From an uncultured Candidatus Pelagibacter sp. (lineage in GTDB: Bacteria; Pseudomonadota; Alphaproteobacteria; Pelagibacterales; Pelagibacteraceae), in the NCBI GenBank assembly GCA_905612335.1, contig CAJQRT010000026.1, forward strand, positions 1 through 64,000: DNA of 64,000 nucleotides. The letters run 5' to 3'. The translations under genes were made by a program, and so were the position numbers. Below, in pieces: positions 12,814 through 21,551 of this stretch. The notes below the pieces were generated by a model. It did not search any database. It was not told the origin of the DNA and saw only the letters and a list, made by a program, of their open reading frames with translations. Every line of letters begins with the position of its first letter. Positions within the stretch are counted from its first letter, which is position 1.

Positions 12814-14229
12814 TTACTTTTTACTAACTTTTTTTGCTGAGGGTTTTTTAGATGCTGAAGGTTTTGGCTTTTTTTCAATTTTAGCAGATTTTGAAGCTTT
12901 TTTTTCTGCAGGATGATCATGTTCATGATTGTGATCTTGTTTTTGATGTTCTTTTAAAATTTTTTCTGCTTCTTCTTTGCTAATTTCTTTTTTAGATGGT
13001 TTCGCTTTAGTTTTGATTAGAGCAATAATTTTTTCCTCATACACAGTTCCTCTTAAACTAGCTAATGCGGAAGGATTTTTTTGATAAAATTCCATAACCA
13101 TCTTTTCTTGGCCAGGCATCATTCTAAGCTGTTTTTGAACTTCAGCTTGAACTTCTTGCTCAGTTACTTTGATTTTATTTTGTTCACCAAATTCATTTAA
13201 GATTAACCCAACCTTAATTCTTTTTTTAGCAATTTCTTCAAAATTTTTTCTACTTTTTTTAAAATCTTCTTCAGTCATATCTTGGGACAAAATCTTAACT
13301 TCTTCTTCAATTAAGTTTTCTGGAATTTCATCCACTTTAAAGTTTTCAATTTCTTTCAAGATTTGAGTTTTGGCCAATTTATCTAAGGAATTTTTATACT
13401 CATCATTGATTTGTTTGCTAACTAACCCCTTTAAATCAGCAAGATCTTTTGCACCTAAATTTTTTGCAAAGTCATCATCAATTTTTACCTCTTCTGATTT
13501 TTTAACCTCTACAATCTTACAAATAAAATTAGCTTTTTTATTTGCATATTCTTTTTGTGGATAATTTTCAGGAAGTGTAACATCAACAGACTTTTCATCA
13601 TTTTTCTTAACACCAGTCAGTTGTTTGTCAAAACCCTTAATAAATAAATCTTTACCTAAAATTAATTGAGTATTTTTTCCTTCACCTCCAGTAAAGTTTT
13701 TTCCATCAATTGTTGCTTTGTAATCAAAAATAACCAAATTTTCTTCTACAGCTTTAACGTCAGCTGCCACTTCTTTAAAGTTATTTTGACTTTTGGCTAT
13801 TTCTTTAATTCTTTTATCAGTTTCATTTGCATCAATTTTAACTGAATATTCATCATATTTAATATTTTCAACAGACTTAAGCTCAACTTTTGGAAGTTCC
13901 GTTACTGACATTACATATTCCAGATCTTTATCCTCACCATAAGTTTTAAGATCAAGCTTAGGTTGTCCGGCTGGTATAATTTTATTATCTTCTAAAGCTT
14001 TAACTGAAGTGTCTTTAAGAACTTTATCAAGCACTTCACTAAAAATTGCTTGACCAAATTGTCTTTTTAAAATTTCTTTAGGGACTTTTCCTGGTCTAAA
14101 ACCTTTTAAGTTAACAGTCTTTTTAATTTCTTCATATTTTTCATCCATGTAAGAATTCATAGTTTTTTTATCTATGAAGACCTTAATGTCTTTATTTAAA
14201 CCTTTTTTATTTTCTACTGTAACTTTCAT
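12814..14229 (-). CDS. tig: Trigger factor chaperone with basic/His-rich tail
   Basis: Ribosome-associated folding chaperone and peptidyl-prolyl isomerase. The N-terminal ribosome-binding domain contains the GFRPGKVP loop near residue 45, then a PPIase-type domain around residues 155-240 and a helical C-terminal domain. At 471 residues it is somewhat longer than usual because of a tail after about residue 420: a HNHEHDHP cluster followed by Lys/Ser/Pro-rich sequence ending KKPSAKKVSKK. First gene of the tig-clpP-clpX-lon block. Confidence 0.96.
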   Translation of the reverse strand: MKVTVENKKGLNKDIKVFIDKKTMNSYMDEKYEEIKKTVNLKGFRPGKVPKEILKRQFGQAIFSEVLDKVLKDTSVKALEDNKIIPAGQPKLDLKTYGEDKDLEYVMSVTELPKVELKSVENIKYDEYSVKIDANETDKRIKEIAKSQNNFKEVAADVKAVEENLVIFDYKATIDGKNFTGGEGKNTQLILGKDLFIKGFDKQLTGVKKNDEKSVDVTLPENYPQKEYANKKANFICKIVEVKKSEEVKIDDDFAKNLGAKDLADLKGLVSKQINDEYKNSLDKLAKTQILKEIENFKVDEIPENLIEEEVKILSQDMTEEDFKKSRKNFEEIAKKRIKVGLILNEFGEQNKIKVTEQEVQAEVQKQLRMMPGQEKMVMEFYQKNPSALASLRGTVYEEKIIALIKTKAKPSKKEISKEEAEKILKEHQKQDHNHEHDHPAEKKASKSAKIEKKPKPSASKKPSAKKVSKK

Positions 14230-14245
14230 AATTTTTTCAACTTGT

Positions 14246-14330
14246 TGGTAGGCGAAAAAGGACTCGAACCTTCACATCTTTCAATACTGGTTCCTAAGAC
14301 CAGCGCGTCTACCAATTCCGCCATTCGCCC
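14246..14330 (-). tRNA. tRNA-Leu (anticodon TAG)
   Basis: An 85-nucleotide minus-strand class II tRNA with a long variable arm. It begins GGGCGAATGGCGGAATTGG, has the anticodon stem-loop CTGGTCTTAGGAACCAG (loop CTTAGGA, anticodon TAG), a T-arm with GGTTCGAGTCC, and an encoded CCA. It lies 16 bases upstream of the tig start. Confidence 0.96.
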
Positions 14331-14429
14331 ACAATTCTTGTGGCTTTATATAGGATAGATTCTATTTGTCCAATGAGAATAATTATGAAATATAATAATA
14401 TTCAATTATATTAACTAATAATTTAAAAA

Positions 14430-14669
14430 ATGATTGTTTCTCCATGTATAAGCATATGTAAAACAGATCCTCAAACTAGATACTGTTATGGTTATGGTAG
14501 AAATAATGAAGAAAAAAAGATGTTGAAATTAGAAGAAACATCAGATGAATGGAAAAAATCTAATCTAACTGATATCCAGGCAAGACTGAGTGGCTGGCAA
14601 TTAGAAAGTTTTAAAGGTTCTTATAATCATAAAGTTGAAAATGGAATTTCACTTTATAAAAAAAGTTAA
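14430..14669 (+). CDS. DUF1289 family small protein
   Basis: A 79-residue protein beginning SPCISICKTD, the hallmark of DUF1289 proteins, which are small cysteine-rich and thought to bind metal; function is not established. The family usually reads C-x3-C...C-x-G-C-G-R. Here Cys6, Cys10 and Cys19 are present, but the fourth position is Tyr22 (CYGYGR), so a four-Cys site would be incomplete. It leads a short plus-strand run with the next two small genes. Confidence 0.8.
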   Translation: MIVSPCISICKTDPQTRYCYGYGRNNEEKKMLKLEETSDEWKKSNLTDIQARLSGWQLESFKGSYNHKVENGISLYKKS

Positions 14670-14673
14670 TTAA

Positions 14674-14847
14674 ATGAATAAAACAACAATAATTAGTATA
14701 ATTTATATCCTTGGAATCATAATTGGTGCTTTTTTTTTAGATGCTTGGGGTGCGGAAACATCATTTATAAAAACTATTTCAGTATTTGTATGGACAATTA
14801 TTTTTTTAATCACATTATTTTATTTTGATAAAAATGAGAAAAAATAG
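14674..14847 (+). CDS. Small membrane protein, unknown function
   Basis: A 57-residue frame starting 4 bases after the DUF1289 stop. It has two hydrophobic segments (roughly residues 6-22 and 38-52) around a short AWGAETSF loop, and a Lys/Glu tail. I do not recognise a family. The spacing, the ATG start and an end that overlaps the next gene by 14 bases support a real co-translated gene. Confidence 0.6.
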   Translation: MNKTTIISIIYILGIIIGAFFLDAWGAETSFIKTISVFVWTIIFLITLFYFDKNEKK

Positions 14848-15268
14848 TTTTAGTATCAAGTTTTTGATAATTTTAACATTTTTACTTAATTTTCAAACAA
14901 TAGTTTTTTCAGAAATAATGCTTTTGACAGGATGCAAAAATTTAAATGATAGTTTTGTTAAAAATGAATATATCTTAGATTTAGAAAAATCTTTGATGAT
15001 TAGAAACTATGTTTATGACAACAAAACATATAAAAAACATAAAAGAACAGACTTAAGTATAAAGAAAGACAACACTTTAGAAAGATTTGTTTATGAGGAT
15101 AAAAACCTAATCTTTACGGATAGAGTTGGTTACCCACAATTTTACACTCAATTAGTTTTTGAAAAAAATAACCTCATAATTAACATTAAAACTGTAATTA
15201 ATGGCGAAGAAGCTATTTCAAAAGTATCAACTTGCAGCAATATAGAAATTTTTGAAAAAGAAAGTTAA
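14834..15268 (+). CDS. Secreted hypothetical protein
   Basis: The ATG at 14834 (MRKNSFSIKFLIIL) gives a clear signal peptide, probably cleaved after residue 26 (VFS). The reading frame can be extended by three codons only through a TTG. The mature part (about 118 residues) contains two cysteines, in LLTGCKNL and STCSNI, that could form a disulfide, and is otherwise beta-prone. No family recognised. It overlaps the preceding small membrane gene by 14 bases. Confidence 0.65.
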   Translation: MRKNSFSIKFLIILTFLLNFQTIVFSEIMLLTGCKNLNDSFVKNEYILDLEKSLMIRNYVYDNKTYKKHKRTDLSIKKDNTLERFVYEDKNLIFTDRVGYPQFYTQLVFEKNNLIINIKTVINGEEAISKVSTCSNIEIFEKES

Positions 15269-15411
15269 GACTTTTTATTTATAACGCTAGTCTTGTTTGT
15301 CTTGATAACAAAATTTAATTTTTTTGTTCCAAATTTAGTATTTGTGATATTGCTTCGATGTTTTGCAAAAGCTTGTTTTTGAGCTAGCTTCATTGCTTTT
15401 TTTGATGACAT
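15265..15411 (-). CDS. Small basic hypothetical protein (48 aa)
   Basis: Minus-strand frame of 48 codons beginning MSSKKAMKLAQKQAFAKHRS and ending NKTSVINKKS, with many Lys residues and no acidic ones. Its stop overlaps the stop of the convergent plus-strand gene by 4 bases. The composition and clean ATG make it plausible as a nucleic-acid-binding or ribosome-associated small protein, but that is inference from charge only. Confidence 0.5.
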   Translation of the reverse strand: MSSKKAMKLAQKQAFAKHRSNITNTKFGTKKLNFVIKTNKTSVINKKS

Positions 15412-15448
15412 TAATATATTCTATATTTTATTATAAAAAAATATACCT

Positions 15449-16009
15449 TTAATTGTTAGAAGTTTTTTGTCTAGCAAGAATATTAAAATCTTTATCTGCT
15501 ATGACAATTTCACCTGATGAAACAGATAAATTTAAAATCTCAGAAATTACAACATAATGTGTGACAAAAATTAAGTTACCTTTACCATCCCACTTTTTTA
15601 TAAATTCTTTTAATTCTTTGATCTGTTTAACTTTGTTATGAGCAAATTTTTGACTAAAAAATGAATTTAAAAAACTTTTAGTTTTATATTTTTTAAAGGC
15701 ATATTTAGCCGTTTGTTTACATCTGCACCATTCACTAGATAGAACTGAGTTGCTATACATGAGATTTTTTAGAAAAAATTTATTAATATTCTTTGCTTGA
15801 TTAATACCTTCCTGACTCAAATTTCTTTGTGAAGCGCAGTTAGATAAATCAAAATTATCTGGATCACCACTGCCTGGGGCGTATGCGTGTCTTATAAATA
15901 TTAATTTTCCACCCTCACTTAGTAAATTCTGCAAATCTTCATTTGAATTAGCTACTAACGTTGTATTAAAGGATATAAATATGAATATAATAATTTGAAT
16001 TAACTTCAT
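15449..16009 (-). CDS. Secreted histidine phosphatase (SixA/PhoE-like)
   Basis: Histidine phosphatase superfamily protein of 186 residues. A signal peptide (MKLIQIIIFIFISF...) precedes the catalytic RHG-type motif, here FIRHAYAPG with Arg40-His41. The second catalytic His is in IFVTHYVVIS near residue 152. A small periplasmic phosphatase is likely; substrate unknown. It is divergent from the uracil-DNA glycosylase gene with only 2 bases between start codons. Confidence 0.8.
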   Translation of the reverse strand: MKLIQIIIFIFISFNTTLVANSNEDLQNLLSEGGKLIFIRHAYAPGSGDPDNFDLSNCASQRNLSQEGINQAKNINKFFLKNLMYSNSVLSSEWCRCKQTAKYAFKKYKTKSFLNSFFSQKFAHNKVKQIKELKEFIKKWDGKGNLIFVTHYVVISEILNLSVSSGEIVIADKDFNILARQKTSNN

Positions 16010-16011
16010 TC

Positions 16012-16692
16012 ATGAGCATTAAATTTAAAAATCTAAATAATTCAATAATTAAATGTAAAAAATGTCCTAGATTAATAAAATTTAGTAAAAAAATTTCAAA
16101 TATTAAAAGAAAACAACACATGTCAGAAGCTTATTGGGGAAAGCCAGTTACGGGGTTTGGCGATATTAAAGCAAAGCTAATGATTATTGGTCTCGCACCA
16201 GCAGCACATGGTGGAACAAGAACTGGTAGGGCTTTTACAGGTGATAAATCAGGAGATTTCTTATTTCATTGTTTAAGTAAAGTTGGTATTTCAAATTTAC
16301 CTACATCTAAACATATAAAAGATGGCTTGAAACTTAATAATACATATATCACCAATATCTTAAAATGTGTTCCACCAGATGACAAACCTTTAGGAATAGA
16401 ACTAAATAACTGTTCAAATCATTTTGATAATGAAATTCAAGGTTTAAAAAATTTAAAAGTTATAATTACATTGGGTAAAGTTGCATTTGATAATTGTATA
16501 AAGTTTTATAAAAAAAATTTTATAATTGATAAAAAATTAATTTTTAAACATGGTGTCAAATATTATCTGCCTGATGGTAAAATTCTAATCCCCAGTTACC
16601 ATCCAAGTCCAAGAAATGTTAACACAAAAGTTATTAACACAAAAAAAATGATGAGCTTACTTATAATGGCTAAAAAATATTCTAGGCTTTAA
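16012..16692 (+). CDS. Uracil-DNA glycosylase, family 5 (UdgB-like)
   Basis: Excises uracil, and in this family also other deaminated bases, from DNA. Motif A is GLAPAAHGGTRTGRAFTGD from residue 60; it lacks the catalytic Asp/Asn of families 1 and 4, which is the family 5 signature. Motif B is YHPSPRNVN near residue 200. Cys15, Cys18, Cys119 and Cys134 fit the [4Fe-4S] ligands. The length of 226 residues is normal. It is convergent with and overlaps the YbgC gene by 11 bases. Confidence 0.87.
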   Translation: MSIKFKNLNNSIIKCKKCPRLIKFSKKISNIKRKQHMSEAYWGKPVTGFGDIKAKLMIIGLAPAAHGGTRTGRAFTGDKSGDFLFHCLSKVGISNLPTSKHIKDGLKLNNTYITNILKCVPPDDKPLGIELNNCSNHFDNEIQGLKNLKVIITLGKVAFDNCIKFYKKNFIIDKKLIFKHGVKYYLPDGKILIPSYHPSPRNVNTKVINTKKMMSLLIMAKKYSRL

Positions 16693-17104
16693 TACTGTCA
16701 CAAAAATAAGGCTTAAAATCCTGAAATAGAGACCCAGGTATTCTCATAGGTTTACCTTTGTTGTTAACAAAGACTAAATGTACTTTCGCTTCAACTATTA
16801 TATCCTCTCCTCTTGAAATAAATTGGTTCATAAAAAATGATGTTTTTGTAATTGATTTAACAAAAGATCTAATATTTAATTCATCCTCAAGATGGGCAGG
16901 TTTTTTATATTCAATACTACAAGATTTAACTATAATTAACGCTCCAAATTCATCTGTAATTTTTTTATTACTAAAACCTAAGCTAAATAAAGCTTCTGTC
17001 CGAGCTCTTTCAAGAAAATTTAAATAATTTGCATAATAAACAACTCCACCTGCATCAGTGTCTTCATAATAAACTTTAAGTTTATGAAAAAAATTTTCAT
17101 GCAT
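16682..17104 (-). CDS. ybgC: YbgC-type acyl-CoA thioesterase
   Basis: Hotdog-fold thioesterase of 140 residues. The signature YYEDTDAGGVVYYANYLNF with the catalytic Asp17 and the following ERARTE are clear. In many proteobacteria ybgC precedes tolQRAB and acts on short-chain or phospholipid-linked acyl-CoA; here tol genes are not adjacent, so the link is not supported by context. Confidence 0.87.
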   Translation of the reverse strand: MHENFFHKLKVYYEDTDAGGVVYYANYLNFLERARTEALFSLGFSNKKITDEFGALIIVKSCSIEYKKPAHLEDELNIRSFVKSITKTSFFMNQFISRGEDIIVEAKVHLVFVNNKGKPMRIPGSLFQDFKPYFCDSIKA

Positions 17105-17140
17105 GTTTATATGATAGCAAAAAACTACTAAAAAAACTCT

Positions 17141-17782
17141 TTATTCTGCTGAAAAATAAATGTTTTGATAATATGATATTGCTTTTAATTTTGAGTTATC
17201 TGTATCTGTCATTATCGCAACACCAGATATATCTAAAACTTCTATACCATGAAGCTTCATAAAATCCTCTTTAACATTAGCTTTAACAGTCACCCAGACA
17301 TCTGGGTTGTTTTTTGTTGAAGATAATACGTAATCAATTGACTTTTTTGTATAGGGGCTAGGCCAATTTTTTCCAACTTCATTATTGCTAGAAAATACAT
17401 AGTTTACTGCCCTATTCGATAGAGCTGTAGAACCAGTTTTTTTTATAACAAATACTCTAGCAGCATAATCGTGTCCCTTTTTACTAGTTTCTATAATGCC
17501 AGATAAATCTTTCTCAACTTTCCATGTAATATTAATAAAAGGAGTTTTATTTAGATCAATTTTAATTTCCTTTCCTAATCCTGACCCAACACCTTTGGCT
17601 TCTGCTCTGATAAAATTACCATTTTCATTAGATCCAAGTGTCCAATTGGTCTCCCCTTTAACTTTTTTAACTTTTAAAGTGCTAAGCTCATCATTAGTAA
17701 AATCAAAAACCTTAACATTTTCAGCTAATAAAGGTTTTATTATTAAAAATAACCATCCAAATAATATTAAAAAAGATTTCAT
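17141..17782 (-). CDS. DUF3047 secreted protein
   Basis: A signal peptide (MKSFLILFGWLFLIIKPLLA) leads a 190-residue mature domain with the DUF3047 pattern: NITWKVEK, HDYAARVFVI, the RAVNYVFSSN strand and GVAIMTDTDNS near the C-terminus. The fold is probably a carbohydrate-binding-like beta sandwich, but no activity is established. The ATG at 17782 is chosen over the TTG one codon upstream. Single gene, 36 bases upstream of ybgC. Confidence 0.82.
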   Translation of the reverse strand: MKSFLILFGWLFLIIKPLLAENVKVFDFTNDELSTLKVKKVKGETNWTLGSNENGNFIRAEAKGVGSGLGKEIKIDLNKTPFINITWKVEKDLSGIIETSKKGHDYAARVFVIKKTGSTALSNRAVNYVFSSNNEVGKNWPSPYTKKSIDYVLSSTKNNPDVWVTVKANVKEDFMKLHGIEVLDISGVAIMTDTDNSKLKAISYYQNIYFSAE

Positions 17783-17873
17783 CAAATTAGGGTATATCTA
17801 AATTAAATCTAAAAACAATATTTCAACACACTTTAAGCATTAAATGATCAATATCTGATACTAGAAAGATGTT

Positions 17874-17993
17874 ATGAAATCAATTTCTATATTTATTTTG
17901 CTAATATATTGGTCTGTAATTCTATTGGCACCAGTTATTTCTAAAGAAAGTAAGTCTCTTAATGTGGAAACTAGAATGTTAGTTAATAGGTAG
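17874..17993 (+). CDS. Possible small secreted peptide (39 aa)
   Basis: An ATG-started frame on the plus strand encoding MKSISIFILLIYWSVILLAP followed by a short polar tail ending MLVNR. It looks like an N-terminal membrane or signal segment with almost nothing after it. It overlaps the 3' end of the SDR gene by 11 bases. It may be a small membrane peptide or the remnant of a truncated secreted-protein gene. Confidence 0.35.
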   Translation: MKSISIFILLIYWSVILLAPVISKESKSLNVETRMLVNR

Positions 17994-18729
17994 ATCGGCC
18001 ACCACTAATATCAAAAACAGCTGCTGTTGAAAATGAGTTTTCCTCTGATGCTAACCAACAAATTAATGAAGTAAATTCTTCAATCTCTAAAAATCTACCT
18101 CTAGGTACCTTAGAAAGCATCCTAGTAACATGCTCTTTTGACATTTGATCAAGAATTCTTGTTTTTGCACCAGCTGGAGTAACTGCGTTAACGGCTATGT
18201 TTTTATCAGCCAGTTCTTTACCTAAAGATTTAGTTAAGCCAATAGCTCCTGCTTTAGCTGAGCTGTAGGCACTAGCATTAGCATTTCCATCTTTACCAGC
18301 TACAGATGCGACATTGATAATTCTACCATAATTTTTTTTAATCATATTGGGCACAACACACTTGCAGCAATTAAAAGTACCCATTAAATTTATCTGTATT
18401 ATTTTATTCCACTCTTCAACATCATAGTCCCATAGAGAGGATGTCGAACCTGTAATACCAGCATTATTAATTAAAATATCAATGTTTGTAGATTTTGTTA
18501 TTTCATCAACAGTTTCTTTAACATTTTTATAATTAGAAACATCGACAACGTTATAAAATAGATTTGGATTGTTTAACTCTTGAGTTGCTTTTTTAAGTTC
18601 ATTTTCATCAATATCCCAAATAATAGTTTTAACTCCTGACTTTAAAAATCTTTTTGCTATATCAAGACCAAAACCCTGTGCCCCTCCTGTAATAATTGCA
18701 GTTCTATTATTCAAATCAAACTGATGCAC
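17983..18729 (-). CDS. Short-chain dehydrogenase/reductase
   Basis: Classical SDR of 248 residues. Cofactor loop TGGAQGFG begins at residue 14, NNAG is at 88-91, and the catalytic set is Ser142, Tyr155, Lys159 (YSSAKAG). The residue after the second beta strand is Asp39-Asp41, favouring NAD(H) over NADP(H). The frame opens with GTG at 18729 and lies 4 bases after the NCS1 permease, so the pair is probably one operon acting on an imported compound. Substrate unknown. Confidence 0.87.
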   Translation of the reverse strand: MHQFDLNNRTAIITGGAQGFGLDIAKRFLKSGVKTIIWDIDENELKKATQELNNPNLFYNVVDVSNYKNVKETVDEITKSTNIDILINNAGITGSTSSLWDYDVEEWNKIIQINLMGTFNCCKCVVPNMIKKNYGRIINVASVAGKDGNANASAYSSAKAGAIGLTKSLGKELADKNIAVNAVTPAGAKTRILDQMSKEHVTRMLSKVPRGRFLEIEEFTSLICWLASEENSFSTAAVFDISGGRSTY

Positions 18730-18733
18730 AGGT

Positions 18734-20191
18734 TTATTTACTAGTTAAAAGATAATAAGTTAAAGATGAAATTAAGGCACCAATGATCCAGGAAAAAGAG
18801 TGGAAGCTCATTAAACTTTCGTTCCAGATAGTTGAAGCTGCAAAAACAAATCCTAAAACTAATGAGTAGATTGCTTTTAAATGCCAGCCATTAGAATAAA
18901 AATATATACCCTTCACATCTAAAGAGAAGATATCATTATTATTTAAGTTTGTTTTTTTTAATAAATAATAATCAACAATCATAATACCAAACAATGGACC
19001 AAAAAAAGAACCAAGAGTATCTACAAATGCTAATATTCCAATCTGACTTAATAATGGCAACCAAAATATACCAACAATAAAACCAATAATAGTAATAACA
19101 ATAGCAGATTTTTTTAAATTAAGTGTTTGAGGAAAAAAATTCAACAGTGAGTTTTGAGCTGGGATATAATTTGCTATTAAATTTGTTGATGCAGATGCAA
19201 AAACTATAAAAAATAATACAATCACAGTTAACTCAGAATTATCAATTTTCCCAATAATATCTGTAGGGCTTGTTAAAATTCTTTCCATGAGTTCTAAATT
19301 TTTGTTAAGGAAAATATCCGACCCAATTACTATAAAAACTGCAAAAAAAGAAAAGATTATCAAATTTAGTATTAAGCTTAGGTTTCCTTTTTTTAATTCA
19401 CTCTCATTTTTTACATATCTACTAAAGTCACCATAATTAACTATAACTACTGAAAAATAAGCAAATAAAGTTCCTACTACTGTAATCAATGGTGCAATAT
19501 TGTTACTATTTAAAACATTTTGTATTGAAAAAATATCAACAAATGCAGCGGAAGTAACTTTAACATCGTAAAGCAAGACTGTTAAAAAAAATATAAGCAT
19601 TCCCGAATAAACAGTAATTGCAGAAACTTTAATTATAGATCTATTAAACTGATGACTTTTACTAAATAAAAAAACCTGTAATAAAATTGCAAAAATAAAT
19701 GCTATCCAGTCAATTAAATTTAAACCAAAAACAAATACTAAAAATATATCCTGATCCAAGAATGAATTTTCAATAGAGTATAATATTATTCTAATTAAGT
19801 AGCTAAAAAGTTTTGATAAAAAATATGTTTGAATTCCAAACATGAAAACTCCCACCATTCCTCTTAAAAGGGCAAAATATTTAGCTCCTTTTATACCAAT
19901 TGAACTTCTTAGAATTACCGGAAAAGGAAGTCCATATTTTTGAGACGGTTTACCAATTAAATTTGCAAAGAAATAAACAAATATTGAAGCAATTAAACTT
20001 CCAGCCAAAACTACAAAAACATTTAATTCATAAACTAGATAAAGTGAGGCAATTAAAGAAAAGGCAATCAAACTTTGGATATTGTTTGCCCAAAAGTAAA
20101 ATAAATCTTTCCAATTCCAATTTTTATCATTTGGATTAACAGCAACTAGCTCCCAATTAATTAGAGTATTTTTTGATTTGATCTGATTCAC
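18734..20191 (-). CDS. NCS1-family nucleobase/cation symporter
   Basis: A 485-residue integral membrane protein with about 12 hydrophobic segments. The start contains NWELVAVNPNDKNWNWKDLF and WANNIQSL, and GDFSRYVKN lies in the middle; both patterns are typical of nucleobase:cation symporter-1 permeases (uracil, cytosine, allantoin, hydantoin, thiamine). The C-terminal part keeps the NCS1 pattern FGPLFGIMIVDYYLLKK. The specific substrate cannot be read from the sequence. Downstream SDR and upstream TRAP genes are on the same strand. Confidence 0.85.
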   Translation of the reverse strand: MNQIKSKNTLINWELVAVNPNDKNWNWKDLFYFWANNIQSLIAFSLIASLYLVYELNVFVVLAGSLIASIFVYFFANLIGKPSQKYGLPFPVILRSSIGIKGAKYFALLRGMVGVFMFGIQTYFLSKLFSYLIRIILYSIENSFLDQDIFLVFVFGLNLIDWIAFIFAILLQVFLFSKSHQFNRSIIKVSAITVYSGMLIFFLTVLLYDVKVTSAAFVDIFSIQNVLNSNNIAPLITVVGTLFAYFSVVIVNYGDFSRYVKNESELKKGNLSLILNLIIFSFFAVFIVIGSDIFLNKNLELMERILTSPTDIIGKIDNSELTVIVLFFIVFASASTNLIANYIPAQNSLLNFFPQTLNLKKSAIVITIIGFIVGIFWLPLLSQIGILAFVDTLGSFFGPLFGIMIVDYYLLKKTNLNNNDIFSLDVKGIYFYSNGWHLKAIYSLVLGFVFAASTIWNESLMSFHSFSWIIGALISSLTYYLLTSK

Positions 20192-20216
20192 TAAAACTAT
20201 AATAAACTAATAAGTT

Positions 20217-21551
20217 CTACTGTCCATATAGATAGGCTGGAAGCCACAAAGCAATCTGTGGAAATACTATGATTAAAATTAAACCAATAACTTGAATAAC
20301 CATAAACTGCATCATTCCGTGATAAATATCTTTAAGATCCCATTCTGGAACTACACCTTTTAAAAAATAAGCTGATAGAGCAACAGGTGGTGAGAGCCAA
20401 GCAGTCTGGAGGTTTACGGCTACAAGGATTGCAAACCAAGTTAAATTAAAGCCAAGTGCTTCAACTAATGGCAATATAATTGGCACTATAATCATAACAA
20501 TAGGCACCCACTCTAAAGGCCACCCTAAAAGAAAAATCATAACCATAATCATTCCAAGAATTAAATATCTATTCATCTCTAAACCAAGCAAGAAATCAGT
20601 TAGTAACATTGGTGTTCCTAGTCTTGAAAATACAGCTCCAAAAAAGTTTGATGCTGCAACTAAAACCATAATTAATGCAGAAATTTCTAGAGTTTTAACT
20701 AGGGCTTCTTGTAATCTTCCAAATGTTAATTTTCTATAAGCTATAGCTAATAACAAAGAGCCCATTGCACCACAACCAGCTGCCTCTGTTGGAGTAGCAA
20801 AACCAAACAAGATACTTCCAAGTGAAGCAAACACTAAGGCTGCTGGTGGAACTAAACCAATAAAAAATTCTTTCCAAACAGCTAACATACTAGTGGCTCT
20901 TAACTCGACTGGCAGTACTGGTCCTAAACTTGGATCAATCCAACATCTAATAGTTGTATAGGCCGCATAAAGTGTTGCTAGTAATATTCCTGGAATAATC
21001 GCTGCAGCAAATAAATCTGTAACTGGTATTTCCATTATTGGTCCCATTACAACAAGCATAATACTCGGTGGAATTAAAATACCCAAGGTTCCACCTGCAG
21101 TAATTGTTCCAGCTGCTAAACGAACATTGTAGCCTGATTTGTTCATAGATTTTGCCGCCATAATTCCTAAAATTGTTACTGATGCCCCAACAATTCCTGT
21201 TGCTGCTGCAAAAATAACTGAAACAAATAATACAGCGTAATATAAAGAGCCTCTTACTTTTGCTAGCATTAATTGAAATGCTGAAAATAATCTTTCCATT
21301 AACCCTGCTTGTTCCATCATAATTCCCATAAAGACAAAGAGTGGAACGGCTGCAAGAGTTTGTTCGGTCATGACCATTGAAAACTGTAAGGTCATTAAAT
21401 AAAATACCAATTTACCAAATCCTAAATACCCAAAGGAAAAACCTAGAAATATTAACGTAAATGATATTGGAAAACCTACAAATATAGAAAATAACATTAC
21501 TCCTATAAGGATGAAACCTAGAATGGCTGGATCCATGAATTCAGCTAACAT
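20217..21551 (-). CDS. TRAP transporter large permease (DctM-like)
   Basis: Twelve-helix transport subunit of a tripartite ATP-independent periplasmic transporter (444 residues). Motifs GILIPPSIMLVVMG and TPTEAAGCGAMGSL are characteristic of the DctM family. I place the start at the ATG at 21551, which overlaps the dctQ stop (TAATG). A GTG seven codons upstream is in frame but would translate the GGAGGAGG ribosome-binding site as a run of Arg, so it is rejected. Confidence 0.92.
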   Translation of the reverse strand: MLAEFMDPAILGFILIGVMLFSIFVGFPISFTLIFLGFSFGYLGFGKLVFYLMTLQFSMVMTEQTLAAVPLFVFMGIMMEQAGLMERLFSAFQLMLAKVRGSLYYAVLFVSVIFAAATGIVGASVTILGIMAAKSMNKSGYNVRLAAGTITAGGTLGILIPPSIMLVVMGPIMEIPVTDLFAAAIIPGILLATLYAAYTTIRCWIDPSLGPVLPVELRATSMLAVWKEFFIGLVPPAALVFASLGSILFGFATPTEAAGCGAMGSLLLAIAYRKLTFGRLQEALVKTLEISALIMVLVAASNFFGAVFSRLGTPMLLTDFLLGLEMNRYLILGMIMVMIFLLGWPLEWVPIVMIIVPIILPLVEALGFNLTWFAILVAVNLQTAWLSPPVALSAYFLKGVVPEWDLKDIYHGMMQFMVIQVIGLILIIVFPQIALWLPAYLYGQ

